In this document: positions 18,251-28,021 of the stretch, one piece after another | Layout: each line of letters begins with the position of its first letter | How positions within the stretch are numbered: position 1 is the first letter of the stretch | Assembly: GCA_035938215.1 (NCBI GenBank) | Contig: DASZHC010000054.1 | Span: 1-64,000 of the forward strand | Reading direction: 5' to 3' | Length of the DNA stretch: 64,000 nt | From: DASZHC01 sp035938215 | Lineage (GTDB): Bacteria; Verrucomicrobiota; Verrucomicrobiia; Chthoniobacterales; JAFAMB01 | The notes under the pieces: generated by a model | Told to the model about the DNA's origin: nothing | Seen by the model: the letters and a program-made list of their open reading frames with translations, nothing else | The model's database searches: none | Position numbers and translations under genes: made by a program

Positions 18251-19831
18251 TCAATTACTTTTCGGCTTAAGCTGATAATTTCTTGCGACGCCCCTGAATG
18301 CCTCGACCTGATTTTGCTGCCAGCCTGTGTCGCGTCCCAATTCTTTAGCCAATAATTCGGCGACAGCCGGAGCCGCATCTACAGCTGCCGTGGAATCGAG
18401 CAGCAGCGCGCGAGTCCTTCGCGCAAGTACATCCTCGACCGTACGCGCCATTTCTTCGCGCACTGCCCAAACAACTTCGGCCTTCATATAGGGAAGCCTG
18501 CGATCGAGGGGCGCGTCAAGCTCTTTGTCCGATGCTGCCAGCTCATTGATCCTCGCACGATCGGCCCCGTAGACAGCCAAATGGAGAGGGGATGCAAAAG
18601 TTTCCACGCTCCGGCTGTGCCCGTGAAGTGGAAGCTCAGATGTACGTGAAGGAGCGGAGGGCAACCCGGCGAGTTTGATGACCTGATCGATGCAGTCTTC
18701 GCCCATCCGGCGATAGGTTGTCCATTTGCCTCCAGTGATTGTGACCAAGCCGGAAGCAGAAATAGCGACAGTGTGTTCGCGGGATAATCCTGACGTTTTG
18801 CTGGCGTGTCCAGCCTTGACCAAAGGCCGAAGCCCAGCGTAGCAAGAAAGCGCGTCTGATTCGGTTGGATCCTTTGCGAGATACTTGCCTGCTTCAGAAA
18901 GAATAAATGCAATTTCGTGGGCCTGGATGCGGGGCTCTTCCACCGGCTCAGGAACTGGTCCGTCAGTGGTGCCGAGAATCACCCGGTCGTGCCACGGTAT
19001 GCCAAACAGAACCCTGCCATCAGAGGTCTTGGGCACCATCAGCGCCGAGGTGCCCGGTAGAAAAGTCCGCGGCAGAACCAAATGCGCGCCCTGACTAACC
19101 GCGAGCATCTTCTCCGTTCCCGGCGCATCCATTTGCCGGATCGAATCGACGAAAACTCCGGTCGCATTAACGACCGCTCGAGCCCTAACTTCAAACTCCG
19201 ACCCGCTCTCTCGATCCCGAATCACCGCTCCGACTACTTTGCCGCCGTGCTTAGTAATTCCGACGACTTCGGCGTAATTGACCGGGAAGCCGCCAAGATC
19301 CGAAAGCGTATGCGCCAGAGTCACGGCCAGTCGCGCGTCATCAAACTGCCCATCAAGATAAAGAATCCCCCCTTTCAGGTGGTTCTGTTCGACCGTAGGC
19401 AGATGGCGAATGGTTTCGGACTTGCCTAACGCTTTAGAGGGACCAAGAGAGAGCTTTCCCGACAATCTATCGTAAATTCCTAAGCCGATTGCATAAAACG
19501 GAATTTCCCAGAGGCGATAAGCAGGGATCACGAACTTGAGCGGATGGACAAGGTGAGGGGCATTCTTTAGCATCAACCCTCTCTCATGCAGGGCTTCCCT
19601 CACCAACGCGATATTGCCTTGTTGCAGGTAGCGAACGCCGCCATGAGCCAATTTCGTCGCGCGGCTCGAGGTTCCCTTTGCAAAATCCGTTTTTTCCACA
19701 AGAAGGGTTCGAAATCCGCGCGACGCGGCCTCCACTGCGGTGCCGAGACCCGTCGCTCCGCCGCCTAGAACCAGGCAATCCCAGACGATTGACGAGTCTG
19801 AGATTGCTTGGATTGCAACGCTCCTGTCCAC
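18251..19831 (-). CDS. glpD: Glycerol-3-phosphate dehydrogenase (FAD-dependent)
   Basis: A 526-residue membrane-associated flavoprotein that oxidises glycerol 3-phosphate to dihydroxyacetone phosphate. The FAD-binding CLVLGGGATGLGTAVEAAS is near the N-terminus, followed by KGTSSRATKLAHGGVRYLQ, which is diagnostic of GlpD. The C-terminal domain contains VRYEMA-like helices (VVWAVREEMARTVEDVLARR). It is the last gene of glpF-glpK-glpD on the reverse strand, 16 bp after glpK. Confidence 0.96.
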   Translation of the reverse strand: MDRSVAIQAISDSSIVWDCLVLGGGATGLGTAVEAASRGFRTLLVEKTDFAKGTSSRATKLAHGGVRYLQQGNIALVREALHERGLMLKNAPHLVHPLKFVIPAYRLWEIPFYAIGLGIYDRLSGKLSLGPSKALGKSETIRHLPTVEQNHLKGGILYLDGQFDDARLAVTLAHTLSDLGGFPVNYAEVVGITKHGGKVVGAVIRDRESGSEFEVRARAVVNATGVFVDSIRQMDAPGTEKMLAVSQGAHLVLPRTFLPGTSALMVPKTSDGRVLFGIPWHDRVILGTTDGPVPEPVEEPRIQAHEIAFILSEAGKYLAKDPTESDALSCYAGLRPLVKAGHASKTSGLSREHTVAISASGLVTITGGKWTTYRRMGEDCIDQVIKLAGLPSAPSRTSELPLHGHSRSVETFASPLHLAVYGADRARINELAASDKELDAPLDRRLPYMKAEVVWAVREEMARTVEDVLARRTRALLLDSTAAVDAAPAVAELLAKELGRDTGWQQNQVEAFRGVARNYQLKPKSN

Positions 19832-19847
19832 AACCGTGAAAGGCGTT

Positions 19848-21329
19848 TTACGCCCAGGCTTTCGCGCGTTCCAATGCTTTGTTCCAACCTGCGCGAAGTT
19901 TCTGGCGCTCGTCGCTTCCGATTTTTGGTTCGAACGTGCGGTCCGAGCCCCATTGCGACTCGATTTCGCCGATCGAATTGTAGAAGCCGACGGCTAGGCC
20001 TGCCAGATATGCTGCGCCCATCGCCGTTGTCTCCGGGTTCGACGCACGCACCACCGGCACTCCGAGCAGGTCCGCCTGGAATTGCATGAGCAGGTTGTTA
20101 CCGCACGCGCCGCCGTCGACTCGGAGTTCCGCCAATTTTATTGACGAGTCAGACTCCATCGCGGTCAGAATATCGGCAACTTGGTAGGCAATGCCCTCCA
20201 GAGCGGCTCGCGCGATGTGCGCCGCGGTGCTGCCGCGGGTGAGCCCGACAATTGCGCCTCTCGCATAGGCATCCCAGTGTGGAGCGCCAAGGCCGACAAA
20301 GGCTGGAACCAGATACACACCGCCGTTGTCTTGCACACTGGCTGCGAGACTTTCAACCTCAGGGGATGTTCGGATGATGCCGAGACCATCACGCAACCAC
20401 TGTACGACGGCCCCTGCAATGAAGACGCTTCCTTCAAGCGCGTATTCGGTTATGTTATTCCTTCGCGACGCAATGGTCGTGAGGAGATTGTTTTTTGACG
20501 GGACGGCTTCGGTGCCGGTGTTCATCAGCATAAAGCAGCCGGTACCGTAAGTATTTTTAGACATTCCGGGTTTACTGCACATCTGACCGAACAGAGCGGC
20601 TTGCTGATCACCGGCGATCCCTGCGATGGGAATTCCGGCTAACGTGCCGGCTGACGACACTCCGTAGACTTCACTTGAGCTCTTCGCGGCAGGCAGCACG
20701 GAGCGTGGTACGTGCAAAGCGTTAAGGAGCTCGTCATCCCAGTCCCGGGTGTGAATATTGAAAAGCATGGTTCGCGAGGCATTGGTTTCATCCGTCACGT
20801 GAACTTTGCCATCTGTCAGTTTCCAAATAAGCCAGGAGTCGACTGTTCCAAATGCGAGCTCGCCGCGCTCCGCTCTTTCCCGGACCCCCGGAACGTTGTC
20901 CAGGAGCCAGCGCACCTTTGTTCCAGAAAAGTAGGCGTCGATCACCAGTCCCGTTTTGCCCTGGATAAGCGGCAGCAGGCCATCGGCACGCATCTGATCG
21001 CAGATCGGAGCGGTTCTGCGGTCCTGCCACACGATCGCATGGAAGACGGGTTCGCCCGTTTTTCGATCCCACAGAAGCGTGGTCTCACGCTGGTTTGTTA
21101 TTCCGACGGCGGCGATGTCCGCCAAGCTGATATTCGCGCGACCGATTGCGTCCGCTGCGACAGCAATCTGGCTCGCCCAGATTTCATTCGGATCGTGTTC
21201 GACCCAGCCAGGCTGGGGAAAGAACTGGGTAAATTCCATTTGTGCGACGGAGACAACTTTACCGGAGTGATCGATCACTAGAGCTCGAGAGCTCGTGGTA
21301 CCCTGATCCAGAGTAATTAGGTATTTCAT
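19848..21329 (-). CDS. glpK: Glycerol kinase, copy 1
   Basis: A 493-residue FGGY kinase that phosphorylates glycerol. Visible motifs are [14 protein letters not shown] at the start, GITNQRETT with WQDRRT (glycerol site), [24 protein letters not shown] and the C-terminal [21 protein letters not shown] start at ATG 21329, preceded by AAGGA; the frame is open 23 codons further but into the intergenic region. It sits 25 bp after glpF and 16 bp before glpD. A second, diverged glycerol kinase is at 39090-40583. Confidence 0.96.
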   Translation of the reverse strand: MKYLITLDQGTTSSRALVIDHSGKVVSVAQMEFTQFFPQPGWVEHDPNEIWASQIAVAADAIGRANISLADIAAVGITNQRETTLLWDRKTGEPVFHAIVWQDRRTAPICDQMRADGLLPLIQGKTGLVIDAYFSGTKVRWLLDNVPGVRERAERGELAFGTVDSWLIWKLTDGKVHVTDETNASRTMLFNIHTRDWDDELLNALHVPRSVLPAAKSSSEVYGVSSAGTLAGIPIAGIAGDQQAALFGQMCSKPGMSKNTYGTGCFMLMNTGTEAVPSKNNLLTTIASRRNNITEYALEGSVFIAGAVVQWLRDGLGIIRTSPEVESLAASVQDNGGVYLVPAFVGLGAPHWDAYARGAIVGLTRGSTAAHIARAALEGIAYQVADILTAMESDSSIKLAELRVDGGACGNNLLMQFQADLLGVPVVRASNPETTAMGAAYLAGLAVGFYNSIGEIESQWGSDRTFEPKIGSDERQKLRAGWNKALERAKAWA

Positions 21330-21354
21330 ATTATTTCCTTGAGATGCGTTTAGG

Positions 21355-22104
21355 TTATTGGGGGGGCGGGGCACTCCCGAAAGTGGCTGCATAGACAAGC
21401 GCGCCGATCACACCGCCGATGATTGGGCCAACAACTGGGATCCAGCCGTAGCTAAAATCGGAGTCACGTTTGCCCGGAATTGGCAGTATAGCGTGGGCAA
21501 TGCGAGGCCCAAGGTCACGCGCAGGATTGATTGCATAGCCGGTTGGACCGCCTAGCGACATGCCGATTGCCCACACCAGAACCGCGACAACCCATGGTCC
21601 GATCGCACTTCCGAAACCCTCCGGCGTCTTTGGGCCGGAGAAATAGGTCATCGAAAGAACGCCGAAAACCAGAGTGAAGGTTCCGATGATCTCTGTTACC
21701 ACGTTTGCCGCGTAATCACGAATAGCCGGACCTGTGCAGAAAACGGCCAGTTTCAGGTCGGCGTTTTCCGTTGCCTCAAAATGTCTCCTGTAAGCGATCC
21801 AGACAATGACACCGCCCAGGAAGGCGCCGATCATTTGAGCGATAATGTATGGCACCACGTTTGCCCAAGGGAATTTGCCGATGACCGCCAGGCTAATCGT
21901 TACAGCCGGGTTAATGTGAGCGCCGCTGATCGGCCCGGACGCGTACACGCCCACGGCGACCGCCATGGCCCAGCCGGTGGTTATCACAATCCAGCCGGAG
22001 TTTTGTCCCTTTGTCTTACTTAAAACGACGTTAGCAACAACGCCGTCTCCGAAAATTATGAGCAACATCGTGCCGATGAGCTCGCCGATGAATGGATTAT
22101 TCAT
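21355..22104 (-). CDS. glpF: Glycerol facilitator (aquaglyceroporin)
   Basis: A 249-residue inner-membrane channel. The two half-pore NPA motifs are AHINPAVT and [12 protein letters not shown]; the Asp after the second NPA is the aquaglyceroporin mark. Six hydrophobic segments are visible. It is the first gene of the glpFKD operon. The upstream reverse-strand region has a short imperfect palindrome ACAAATGTTTGT at 22162-22173 that might be an operator, but support is weak. Confidence 0.95.
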   Translation of the reverse strand: MNNPFIGELIGTMLLIIFGDGVVANVVLSKTKGQNSGWIVITTGWAMAVAVGVYASGPISGAHINPAVTISLAVIGKFPWANVVPYIIAQMIGAFLGGVIVWIAYRRHFEATENADLKLAVFCTGPAIRDYAANVVTEIIGTFTLVFGVLSMTYFSGPKTPEGFGSAIGPWVVAVLVWAIGMSLGGPTGYAINPARDLGPRIAHAILPIPGKRDSDFSYGWIPVVGPIIGGVIGALVYAATFGSAPPPQ

Positions 22105-22429
22105 GAGTTACGTTTGATGGGGGGTAACCGACAACAGCATTTACGCTAGCATGTCCTACGAACAAATGTTTGTAAGAATGTAGTGTCTTCTAGAATCCAA
22201 CCCGTGCGGAGGCAAGAAAAATTTGTTAAAAGAGCGTTGGCTTTTGCTAAGCCCGGGAGCTGGTCGGGGTCGATTTGGTGCATTGAAAGAGGATCGCGCC
22301 AATGTCAGTCCAGATGAACATCTGCTAATTCTATTGGCTGTAGAAAGAGGATTTACGAGTGCGAAGAACGGTGGGAGCAAATGGCAATCAGTATTAGAAA
22401 TTGTCAACGGCGATCAAGCGCAACGATTG

Positions 22430-22932
22430 ACTTGTGGCAATTAATGGCCAACCCATCTGTTGGGATTCTGCGATTTCCGCTCTCATGGATCGGAGTTGGG
22501 GCTTTCGATGGAGTGCTGATCCAAATTACGCTCTATTTTCTGTAATCCTTATAGACATCTGGATCTATACCCCATTTGTCGTCATCCTGGCGCTCGCCGG
22601 TCTGCGTTCCTTGCCGAAATCTCCGTACGAAGCTGCGCTGATTGATGCGGTTCGGCGTGGTTCGTTTTTCGTAACCTGACGCTGCCGATGCTAGCCCCGG
22701 TTTTGTTAATCGCGTTGATTTTCCGGTTGATGACTTCCCGCAGGAATTCGCAATTATCTTTGCTTCAACACGCGGCGGTCCAGGAGACCTTACATTAAAT
22801 GTTGCGATCGCGGCTTATAACCAGGCATTTCCTTTTTGTAATCTGGCCGGATCGATCCCCATGCTTCTTTTCCTCTGGGCGTTTATTTACGCCGTTTGTT
22901 TCATTCTGATCGGCTACTGGAGGAAGGCTCAA
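22430..22932 (+). pseudogene. Broken sugar ABC-transporter permease (UgpA/MalF type)
   Basis: Pieces of one permease can be followed across shifted frames. They run from MANPSVGILRFPLSWIGVG, to FSVILIDIWIYTPFVVILAL and LPKSPYEAALIDAVRRG (the EAA loop), to NLTLPMLAPVLLIALIF, then to FAIIFASTRGGPGDLTLNV and a last membrane helix ending GYWRKAQ. At least two or three frameshifts and the loss of the N-terminal half make it non-functional. The final fragment runs in frame towards the intact ATPase gene downstream, suggesting a former permease-ATPase operon. Confidence 0.8.
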
Positions 22933-23142
22933 ATCCGAACCGTTGCCTCTTGCGCGGCGCCAAGGTTCCCTGCCAGAGGTGGTCGACATGTTTGTGGGAT
23001 TTGCCTCCAGAACGATCAAAAAAAACGAGCAAAACCTCGCAGAGTGAGCGAAACTAATATTCAATTGGTTTCTTTCAGCGGCCGCCCGTCCGCAGCGTTG
23101 TTGGCCCCCCAAAAAAAATCTAACCTTGAGAGGCTTCACCCG

Positions 23143-24246
23143 ATGGCTTACTTGGAACTGACTAAGATCGAGAAACATTACGACTCGTTTCACGCTCTGA
23201 AGAGCATCGATCTTCAGGTTGAAAGAGAGGAATTCGTCGTCTTTGTCGGACCATCGGGATGCGGAAAGAGTACCCTTCTTCGCTCCATCTGCGGTCTCGA
23301 AACGGTCAGTAGCGGCAGAATCGTGCTCGATGGCCAGGACATCACCGATATCCATCCATCGAAGCGAAACTTGGCTATGGTGTTCCAAAACTACGCGTTG
23401 TTCCCGCACTTAAGCGTCTTTGATAACATTGCCTTTGGGCTGCAGTTGCACGGTGTTTCGAAAGACGATATCCGAAAGCGCGTTGAGCGTGCTGCGGCGC
23501 TCTTGCACCTGGAGAAAATGCTGGACCGCAAACCCAAGCAGCTCTCAGGGGGTCAGCGTCAACGGGTCGCCATCGGGCGCTGTATTGTGAAGGCACCAAA
23601 ATTATTCCTTTTCGATGAGCCGCTTTCCAACCTGGATGCCAAGCTTCGAGTACGGATGCGAGTAGAGCTGCTCAACCTGCACTATGAAACTCGTAACACG
23701 GTGGTCTACGTTACTCACGACCAAGTGGAAGCAATGACCATGGCGGATAAAATAGTGGTCTTGCAGGACGGTCGCATCGAACAGTTCGGAAGGCCGATGC
23801 TCCTGTACGAACATCCAGTGAACAAGTTTGTGGCTGGTTTCATTGGATCGCCGCAGATGAACTTTCTCGCCGGCAAGGCCGGTGCTTCGAACCCGAAAGG
23901 GATTTCCTGCGCAGTTGACGGGATTGGTACGCTTACACTGCCACTGCAGGCGGATGGTTGGAAACTAAACGAATCGATAACGGTCGGCGTGCGACCCGAA
24001 CATATCGAGCTGGAAGACGGAGTATCGTGCACTTCGGTTAAGGGAATCGTGAACATTGTAGAGAATCTCGGCGGCGAGACTTACCTGCATGTCGAAATCG
24101 CTCCCGGAGCACCACTAATCATGGTCAAGCTGCACGGTTCACACGGTCCGAACCGTGGAGAACGCGTTACACTCTATCTGCCCGCGGACAGGATTTACCT
24201 TTTTGGCGATGAGGGGAACGCTATCCCGGCGAAGCCGCTAAAATAG
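23143..24246 (+). CDS. Sugar ABC-transporter ATPase (UgpC/MalK family)
   Basis: A 367-residue importer ATPase. Walker A is FVGPSGCGKSTLLRSICGLE, the signature is QLSGGQRQRVAIGR, Walker B is LFLFDEPLSNLDAK and the switch His is in VVYVTHDQVEAMTMA. The C-terminal ~130 residues form the OB-type regulatory domain of the MalK group (VGVRPEHIEL). I start at ATG 23143; the frame is open further upstream only because it runs into the ruined permease. It has no intact permease beside it. The likely partner is the importer at 29105-32363, which lacks its own ATPase. Confidence 0.93.
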   Translation: MAYLELTKIEKHYDSFHALKSIDLQVEREEFVVFVGPSGCGKSTLLRSICGLETVSSGRIVLDGQDITDIHPSKRNLAMVFQNYALFPHLSVFDNIAFGLQLHGVSKDDIRKRVERAAALLHLEKMLDRKPKQLSGGQRQRVAIGRCIVKAPKLFLFDEPLSNLDAKLRVRMRVELLNLHYETRNTVVYVTHDQVEAMTMADKIVVLQDGRIEQFGRPMLLYEHPVNKFVAGFIGSPQMNFLAGKAGASNPKGISCAVDGIGTLTLPLQADGWKLNESITVGVRPEHIELEDGVSCTSVKGIVNIVENLGGETYLHVEIAPGAPLIMVKLHGSHGPNRGERVTLYLPADRIYLFGDEGNAIPAKPLK

Positions 24247-24352
24247 GGCTTCGGGGCATACTCGTCGTAACGAACTTCGGTCGTTAGAGAGTCCCATCCA
24301 TGAACAGCGGTGGCTGACATCCTGCAAATCTCTCCCCAAATTTACATGGTTT

Positions 24353-25867
24353 ATGGCTACGATCTGCGTTGATGTCGGTACCTCGGTCATCAAGACGGTC
24401 GCTTTCAACGACCGCGGCACCGAGATCGCCCTTGCCCGCCAGGAAACGGAAGTGCTGCGTCCCGCACCCGGCTTTTCCGAGCAAGACATGTATTCTGTGT
24501 GGGACGCGGCAGCCTTCACGGTCCGCACTGTTGTAAGCCAACTGTCCGATCCGGTACGCCTTATCTCGCTGACGGCTCAGGGGGATGGTTGCTGGCTGGT
24601 GGATGCCGACGGTCACCCTACCGGCCCTGCAATCCTGTGGAACGACGCGCGGTCCGCCACGATTGTTGATCGCTGGCGAGGGGCAGGCGTATTGAAGGAA
24701 GCCTTTCGCTGCAACGGCTCGCAGGCCTTCGCCGGCCTTCCCAACGCCCTCTTCACCTGGCTCAAGCAACATGATCCCGATCGCATGGAGCGTTCTTACA
24801 AGTCGCTCTGCTGCAACGGCTGGATTTTCTACAATCTGACCGGCCGGATGGCCATCGATGAGTCAGACGCATCCGTGCCATTTTTCGACGTGCGCGAGCG
24901 GCGCTATTCCCGCGAACTCCTTCAACTCTACGACCTGGAGTGGGCCGAGCGGTTGTTGCCGGATGTACTTGCCAATGACCAGCGCATCGGCGAGCTGCGT
25001 TCGGCGGCGGCTGCCGAATTGGGTCTGCCGGCAGGGCTGCCTGTGGTCATGTCGCCTTATGATGTTGCCTCAACGGCCATCGGTGTCGGCGCGGTCAGCG
25101 ACGGGCAGGCGTGCAGCATTCTCGGTACGACGCTTTGTACTGAGCTTGTTATGGACCACGTCAACCTGGAAGGGGAACCGTCCGGGTTGACTATCCCATT
25201 CGGTCCGCCGGGGCTGTACCTGCGCGCCTTCCCAACCCTGGCCGGGGGCGAGGTTATCCATTGGGCGGTAAGACAGCTTGGTCTCAGCGAGCCATCGGAC
25301 CTTAGTCAACTGGCTTCCAAAGTCGCGCCGGGTGCGGGCGGCCTTTGCCTTCTGCCGTACTTTTCTCCCGCCGGCGAGCGCGTACCGTTCCTGAACACTG
25401 GCGCCCGCGGCTCGCTTTTCGGGTTGTCGTTCGAACACGGCCGGGAGCATATCGCCCGAGCGGTGCTCGAAGGATTGTCTCTGGTCATCCGCGATTGTTT
25501 GCAGGCATCGCAAGAGGTGCCCTTTCCCCTACACGTTTGCGGCCTGTGCGGTGGTGGTGCGAAGAGCGAAGTATGGTGTCAACTGATTGCTGACGTCACA
25601 GGCACGCCAACCTTTCGCACCGTGGACCAGGAAGTCGGTGCGAAGGGGGCTTTCATTGCGGGATTGGTCGCCGTGGGCAAAGAGGCGGATTTTTCCAGCG
25701 CAACCAAGGATTATCTGCAAATCCGGGACATGTTCGAGCCGCACAAAGAATCGCACGCCCGTTACGATGAGTTGTTCGAGCAATTCCTCGCCATCCGCGA
25801 GAACACGTTGCCCATCTGGAAACAGATGGCGGATGGCGGCGCTCGATTGAGTCCGGCGGCAGCCTGA
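24353..25867 (+). CDS. FGGY carbohydrate kinase, EryA-like
   Basis: A 504-residue two-domain sugar/polyol kinase. The N-terminal ATP/Mg strand is CVDVGTSVIKTVAFNDRG, the substrate region is SLTAQGDGCWLVDADG, a phosphate loop is SILGTTLCTE and the C-terminal FGGY signature is CGGGAKSEVWCQLIADVTG. The DVGTSVIK and QGDGCWL patterns recall erythritol kinase EryA rather than xylulokinase, but I cannot fix the substrate. It starts the G+C-rich block that continues to 29071, with a second FGGY kinase next. Confidence 0.85.
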   Translation: MATICVDVGTSVIKTVAFNDRGTEIALARQETEVLRPAPGFSEQDMYSVWDAAAFTVRTVVSQLSDPVRLISLTAQGDGCWLVDADGHPTGPAILWNDARSATIVDRWRGAGVLKEAFRCNGSQAFAGLPNALFTWLKQHDPDRMERSYKSLCCNGWIFYNLTGRMAIDESDASVPFFDVRERRYSRELLQLYDLEWAERLLPDVLANDQRIGELRSAAAAELGLPAGLPVVMSPYDVASTAIGVGAVSDGQACSILGTTLCTELVMDHVNLEGEPSGLTIPFGPPGLYLRAFPTLAGGEVIHWAVRQLGLSEPSDLSQLASKVAPGAGGLCLLPYFSPAGERVPFLNTGARGSLFGLSFEHGREHIARAVLEGLSLVIRDCLQASQEVPFPLHVCGLCGGGAKSEVWCQLIADVTGTPTFRTVDQEVGAKGAFIAGLVAVGKEADFSSATKDYLQIRDMFEPHKESHARYDELFEQFLAIRENTLPIWKQMADGGARLSPAAA

Positions 25868-25890
25868 TTTACTTGCAAGGCCCTTTCTTT

Positions 25891-27381
25891 ATGGCATTAA
25901 AGCAATCCTCGGACGCTGCCTGGCTCGGACTGGATCTCGGCACTCAAAGTGTGCGCGCCATGGTTGTTTCCGGTACCGGCGAGACCTTGGCCGCCGGTTC
26001 GCACAAACTGACCAGCCGCCGCAACGGACCCCGGCACGAACAGGACCCCGAGGAATGGTGGCGCGCCATCTCAGCCGCTTCCCGAGTGGCTCTTGCTGCG
26101 CTGCCTGCCGGCTTGACCATCTATGGTGTCGCAGTGGATGGCACGTCGGGCACGATCCTGCTTGTTGATGGCGGCGGCCGGCCGTTGACGCCGGGGTTGA
26201 TGTACGATGACACCCGGGCGTTTGAGGAAACCAAACGCGCCAACGAGGCCGGCGCGGCGGTTTGGGCCACGCTGGGCTACAACCGGATGCAGGCGCCTTG
26301 GGGTTTGCCGAAATTGCTCTGGCTGTTGGGTCAACATCGTGGCTTGGCCGCCGGGACGCGCCTGGCGCACCAGACCGATTTTATCAACCGTCGGCTAGTC
26401 GGCAGCGAGGTCGCCACGGACACGAGCAACGCGCTGAAAACCGGCGTGGACCTGATCAACGAACGCTGGCCGCGCGAGGTGTTCGCCGCGCTTGGAGTGC
26501 CCGGCGAAATTCTGCCAGCCGTGGTGCGTGCCGGGACCGCTCTAGGGGTGGTGAGCGCGGAGGCGGCTACGCAGACGGGCATCCCGCAAGGCACGCCGGT
26601 CATCGCAGGCATGACGGACGGTTGTGCGGCACAGATGGGTGCGGGGGCATTGAGCGTCGGAAGCTGGAACTCCGTGCTGGGCACCACGCTCGTCCTCAAA
26701 GGGGTGACGCCCGATCTGATCAAGGACCCGGCTGGGGTCGTGTATTCACACCGTTCGCCCGATGGCAACTGGCTACCCGGCGGCGCTTCGAGCGCTGGCG
26801 CGGGAGTGATCTCCAAGCGTTTCCCCGAGCGCGATCTGGAAGCGCTCGGGACACAGGCTGCCGAGAGGGAGCCGGCAAGCGTGGTCACCTACCCTCTGCA
26901 CGGACGCGGTGAACGTTTCCCCTTCATCGCGCCGGAAGCGGAGGGTTTTACCCTGGGCCGACCCGCCGACGAGATCGACCAGTATGCCGCGCTGCTCCAA
27001 GGCGTGGCGTTCATCGAGCGTCTCTGTTTTGACTACCTGGACATGCTCGGCGCGCCGGTCGGCGGCCCATTCGTGCTCACCGGCGGCGGGGCGAAGAGCC
27101 GGTACTGGTGCCAGTTGCGGGCGGACGTGCTCGGCAGCCCGGTTACCCTGCCGGAGAACGCCGAGGCGGCTTTAGGCATGGCGGTTCTGGCGGCGGCGGC
27201 CGGGCGCAAGGTGGCTGACGTTGCCCGCGCGATGGTGCGCATTCGCGAGGTGATCGACCCGCGCCCGGACCACGCCGGACGCTTCCGCGAGTCGTACCTG
27301 CGGCTGGTCGATGAACTCGCCCGTCGGGGCTGGGAGACGCCAGCCGTCGCGCAACACGCCCACCGGAGGGCCGCCGTGTGA
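25891..27381 (+). CDS. FGGY carbohydrate kinase, ribulokinase/D-ribulose-kinase-like
   Basis: A 496-residue kinase with LGLDLGTQSVRAMVVSGTG, VDGTSGTILLVD, AGMTDGCAAQMGAGALSVGS, SVLGTTLVLKG and TGGGAKSRYWCQLRADVLGS. The pattern resembles the stand-alone D-ribulose/sugar kinases of cyanobacteria and plants, which is a family-level impression. ATG 25891 is taken as start; a TTG at 25873 is possible. It overlaps the phosphatase gene by GTGA. Bases are strongly G+C rich (42 of 60 at 27121-27180), unlike the flanking transporter genes. Confidence 0.85.
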   Translation: MALKQSSDAAWLGLDLGTQSVRAMVVSGTGETLAAGSHKLTSRRNGPRHEQDPEEWWRAISAASRVALAALPAGLTIYGVAVDGTSGTILLVDGGGRPLTPGLMYDDTRAFEETKRANEAGAAVWATLGYNRMQAPWGLPKLLWLLGQHRGLAAGTRLAHQTDFINRRLVGSEVATDTSNALKTGVDLINERWPREVFAALGVPGEILPAVVRAGTALGVVSAEAATQTGIPQGTPVIAGMTDGCAAQMGAGALSVGSWNSVLGTTLVLKGVTPDLIKDPAGVVYSHRSPDGNWLPGGASSAGAGVISKRFPERDLEALGTQAAEREPASVVTYPLHGRGERFPFIAPEAEGFTLGRPADEIDQYAALLQGVAFIERLCFDYLDMLGAPVGGPFVLTGGGAKSRYWCQLRADVLGSPVTLPENAEAALGMAVLAAAAGRKVADVARAMVRIREVIDPRPDHAGRFRESYLRLVDELARRGWETPAVAQHAHRRAAV

Positions 27382-28004
27382 CACACCTCTTCCTCGTTCG
27401 CCACGGGGCGACCGTCTGGCACGCTGAGAACCGCTATGCCGGCACTTCCGACGTGGCATTGGACCCGGGTGGCTATGCGCAGGCCGAGCGACTTGCCGCA
27501 TGGGCATCCGAGGCCGGGCTGGCGGCGATCTGGTGCTCTCCGCTGAATCGCTCACGCGAAACGGCTGCCCCGGCCGCGCGCGCGGCGGGCCTTGAGCCGC
27601 GGATTGACGAACGCCTGCGCGAGATCGACTTCGGCCAGATCGAGGGCAAGACCATGGCCGAGGCGGAGCAGCTTTTTCCCGAGGAAATCCGGCGCTTCAA
27701 AACCGATCCCGCGACTTATCCGATGCCCGGCGGCGAAGACCCGCATAAGGCTGCTTGCCGCGGGGTGTCAGCTCTGCGCGACATCGCCGCCGCGCACCCG
27801 CACGGGCGCGTGCTGGTCGTCGCGCATAACACGCTCATCCGCCTGGCGCTCTGCTCCCTGTTTAGTATTCCGCTGGCGCGTTACCGGACGGTTTTTCCGG
27901 GTGTCCGCAATGGTGCGCTGACCGAAATCGGATTTGAGGATGAAAACGCCGCTCTCCTGCAATACAACTCTCCGCTGGGCACGGCCGGCGGACCACAGAC
28001 CTAA
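27378..28004 (+). CDS. Histidine phosphatase (phosphoglycerate-mutase-like)
   Basis: A 208-residue branch-1 histidine phosphatase. The phospho-His motif is LFLVRHGATVWHAENR at the N-terminus; the second His is in VLVVAHNTLIRLAL; the acid/base region is LREIDFGQIEGKTMAEAEQL. Substrates of this family include sugar phosphates, phosphoglycolate and nucleotides. The start is a GTG inside the stop of the second FGGY kinase, so it is co-translated with it. A phosphatase fused into a kinase operon may recycle a phosphorylated dead-end intermediate, which is inference. Confidence 0.88.
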   Translation: MTHLFLVRHGATVWHAENRYAGTSDVALDPGGYAQAERLAAWASEAGLAAIWCSPLNRSRETAAPAARAAGLEPRIDERLREIDFGQIEGKTMAEAEQLFPEEIRRFKTDPATYPMPGGEDPHKAACRGVSALRDIAAAHPHGRVLVVAHNTLIRLALCSLFSIPLARYRTVFPGVRNGALTEIGFEDENAALLQYNSPLGTAGGPQT

Positions 28005-28021
28005 CCTCCCAAACAAACATA

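Noticed and set aside
22223..22444. 73-codon forward ORF before the permease remnant
   Set aside because: No recognisable domain; it ends where the permease pieces begin in another frame.
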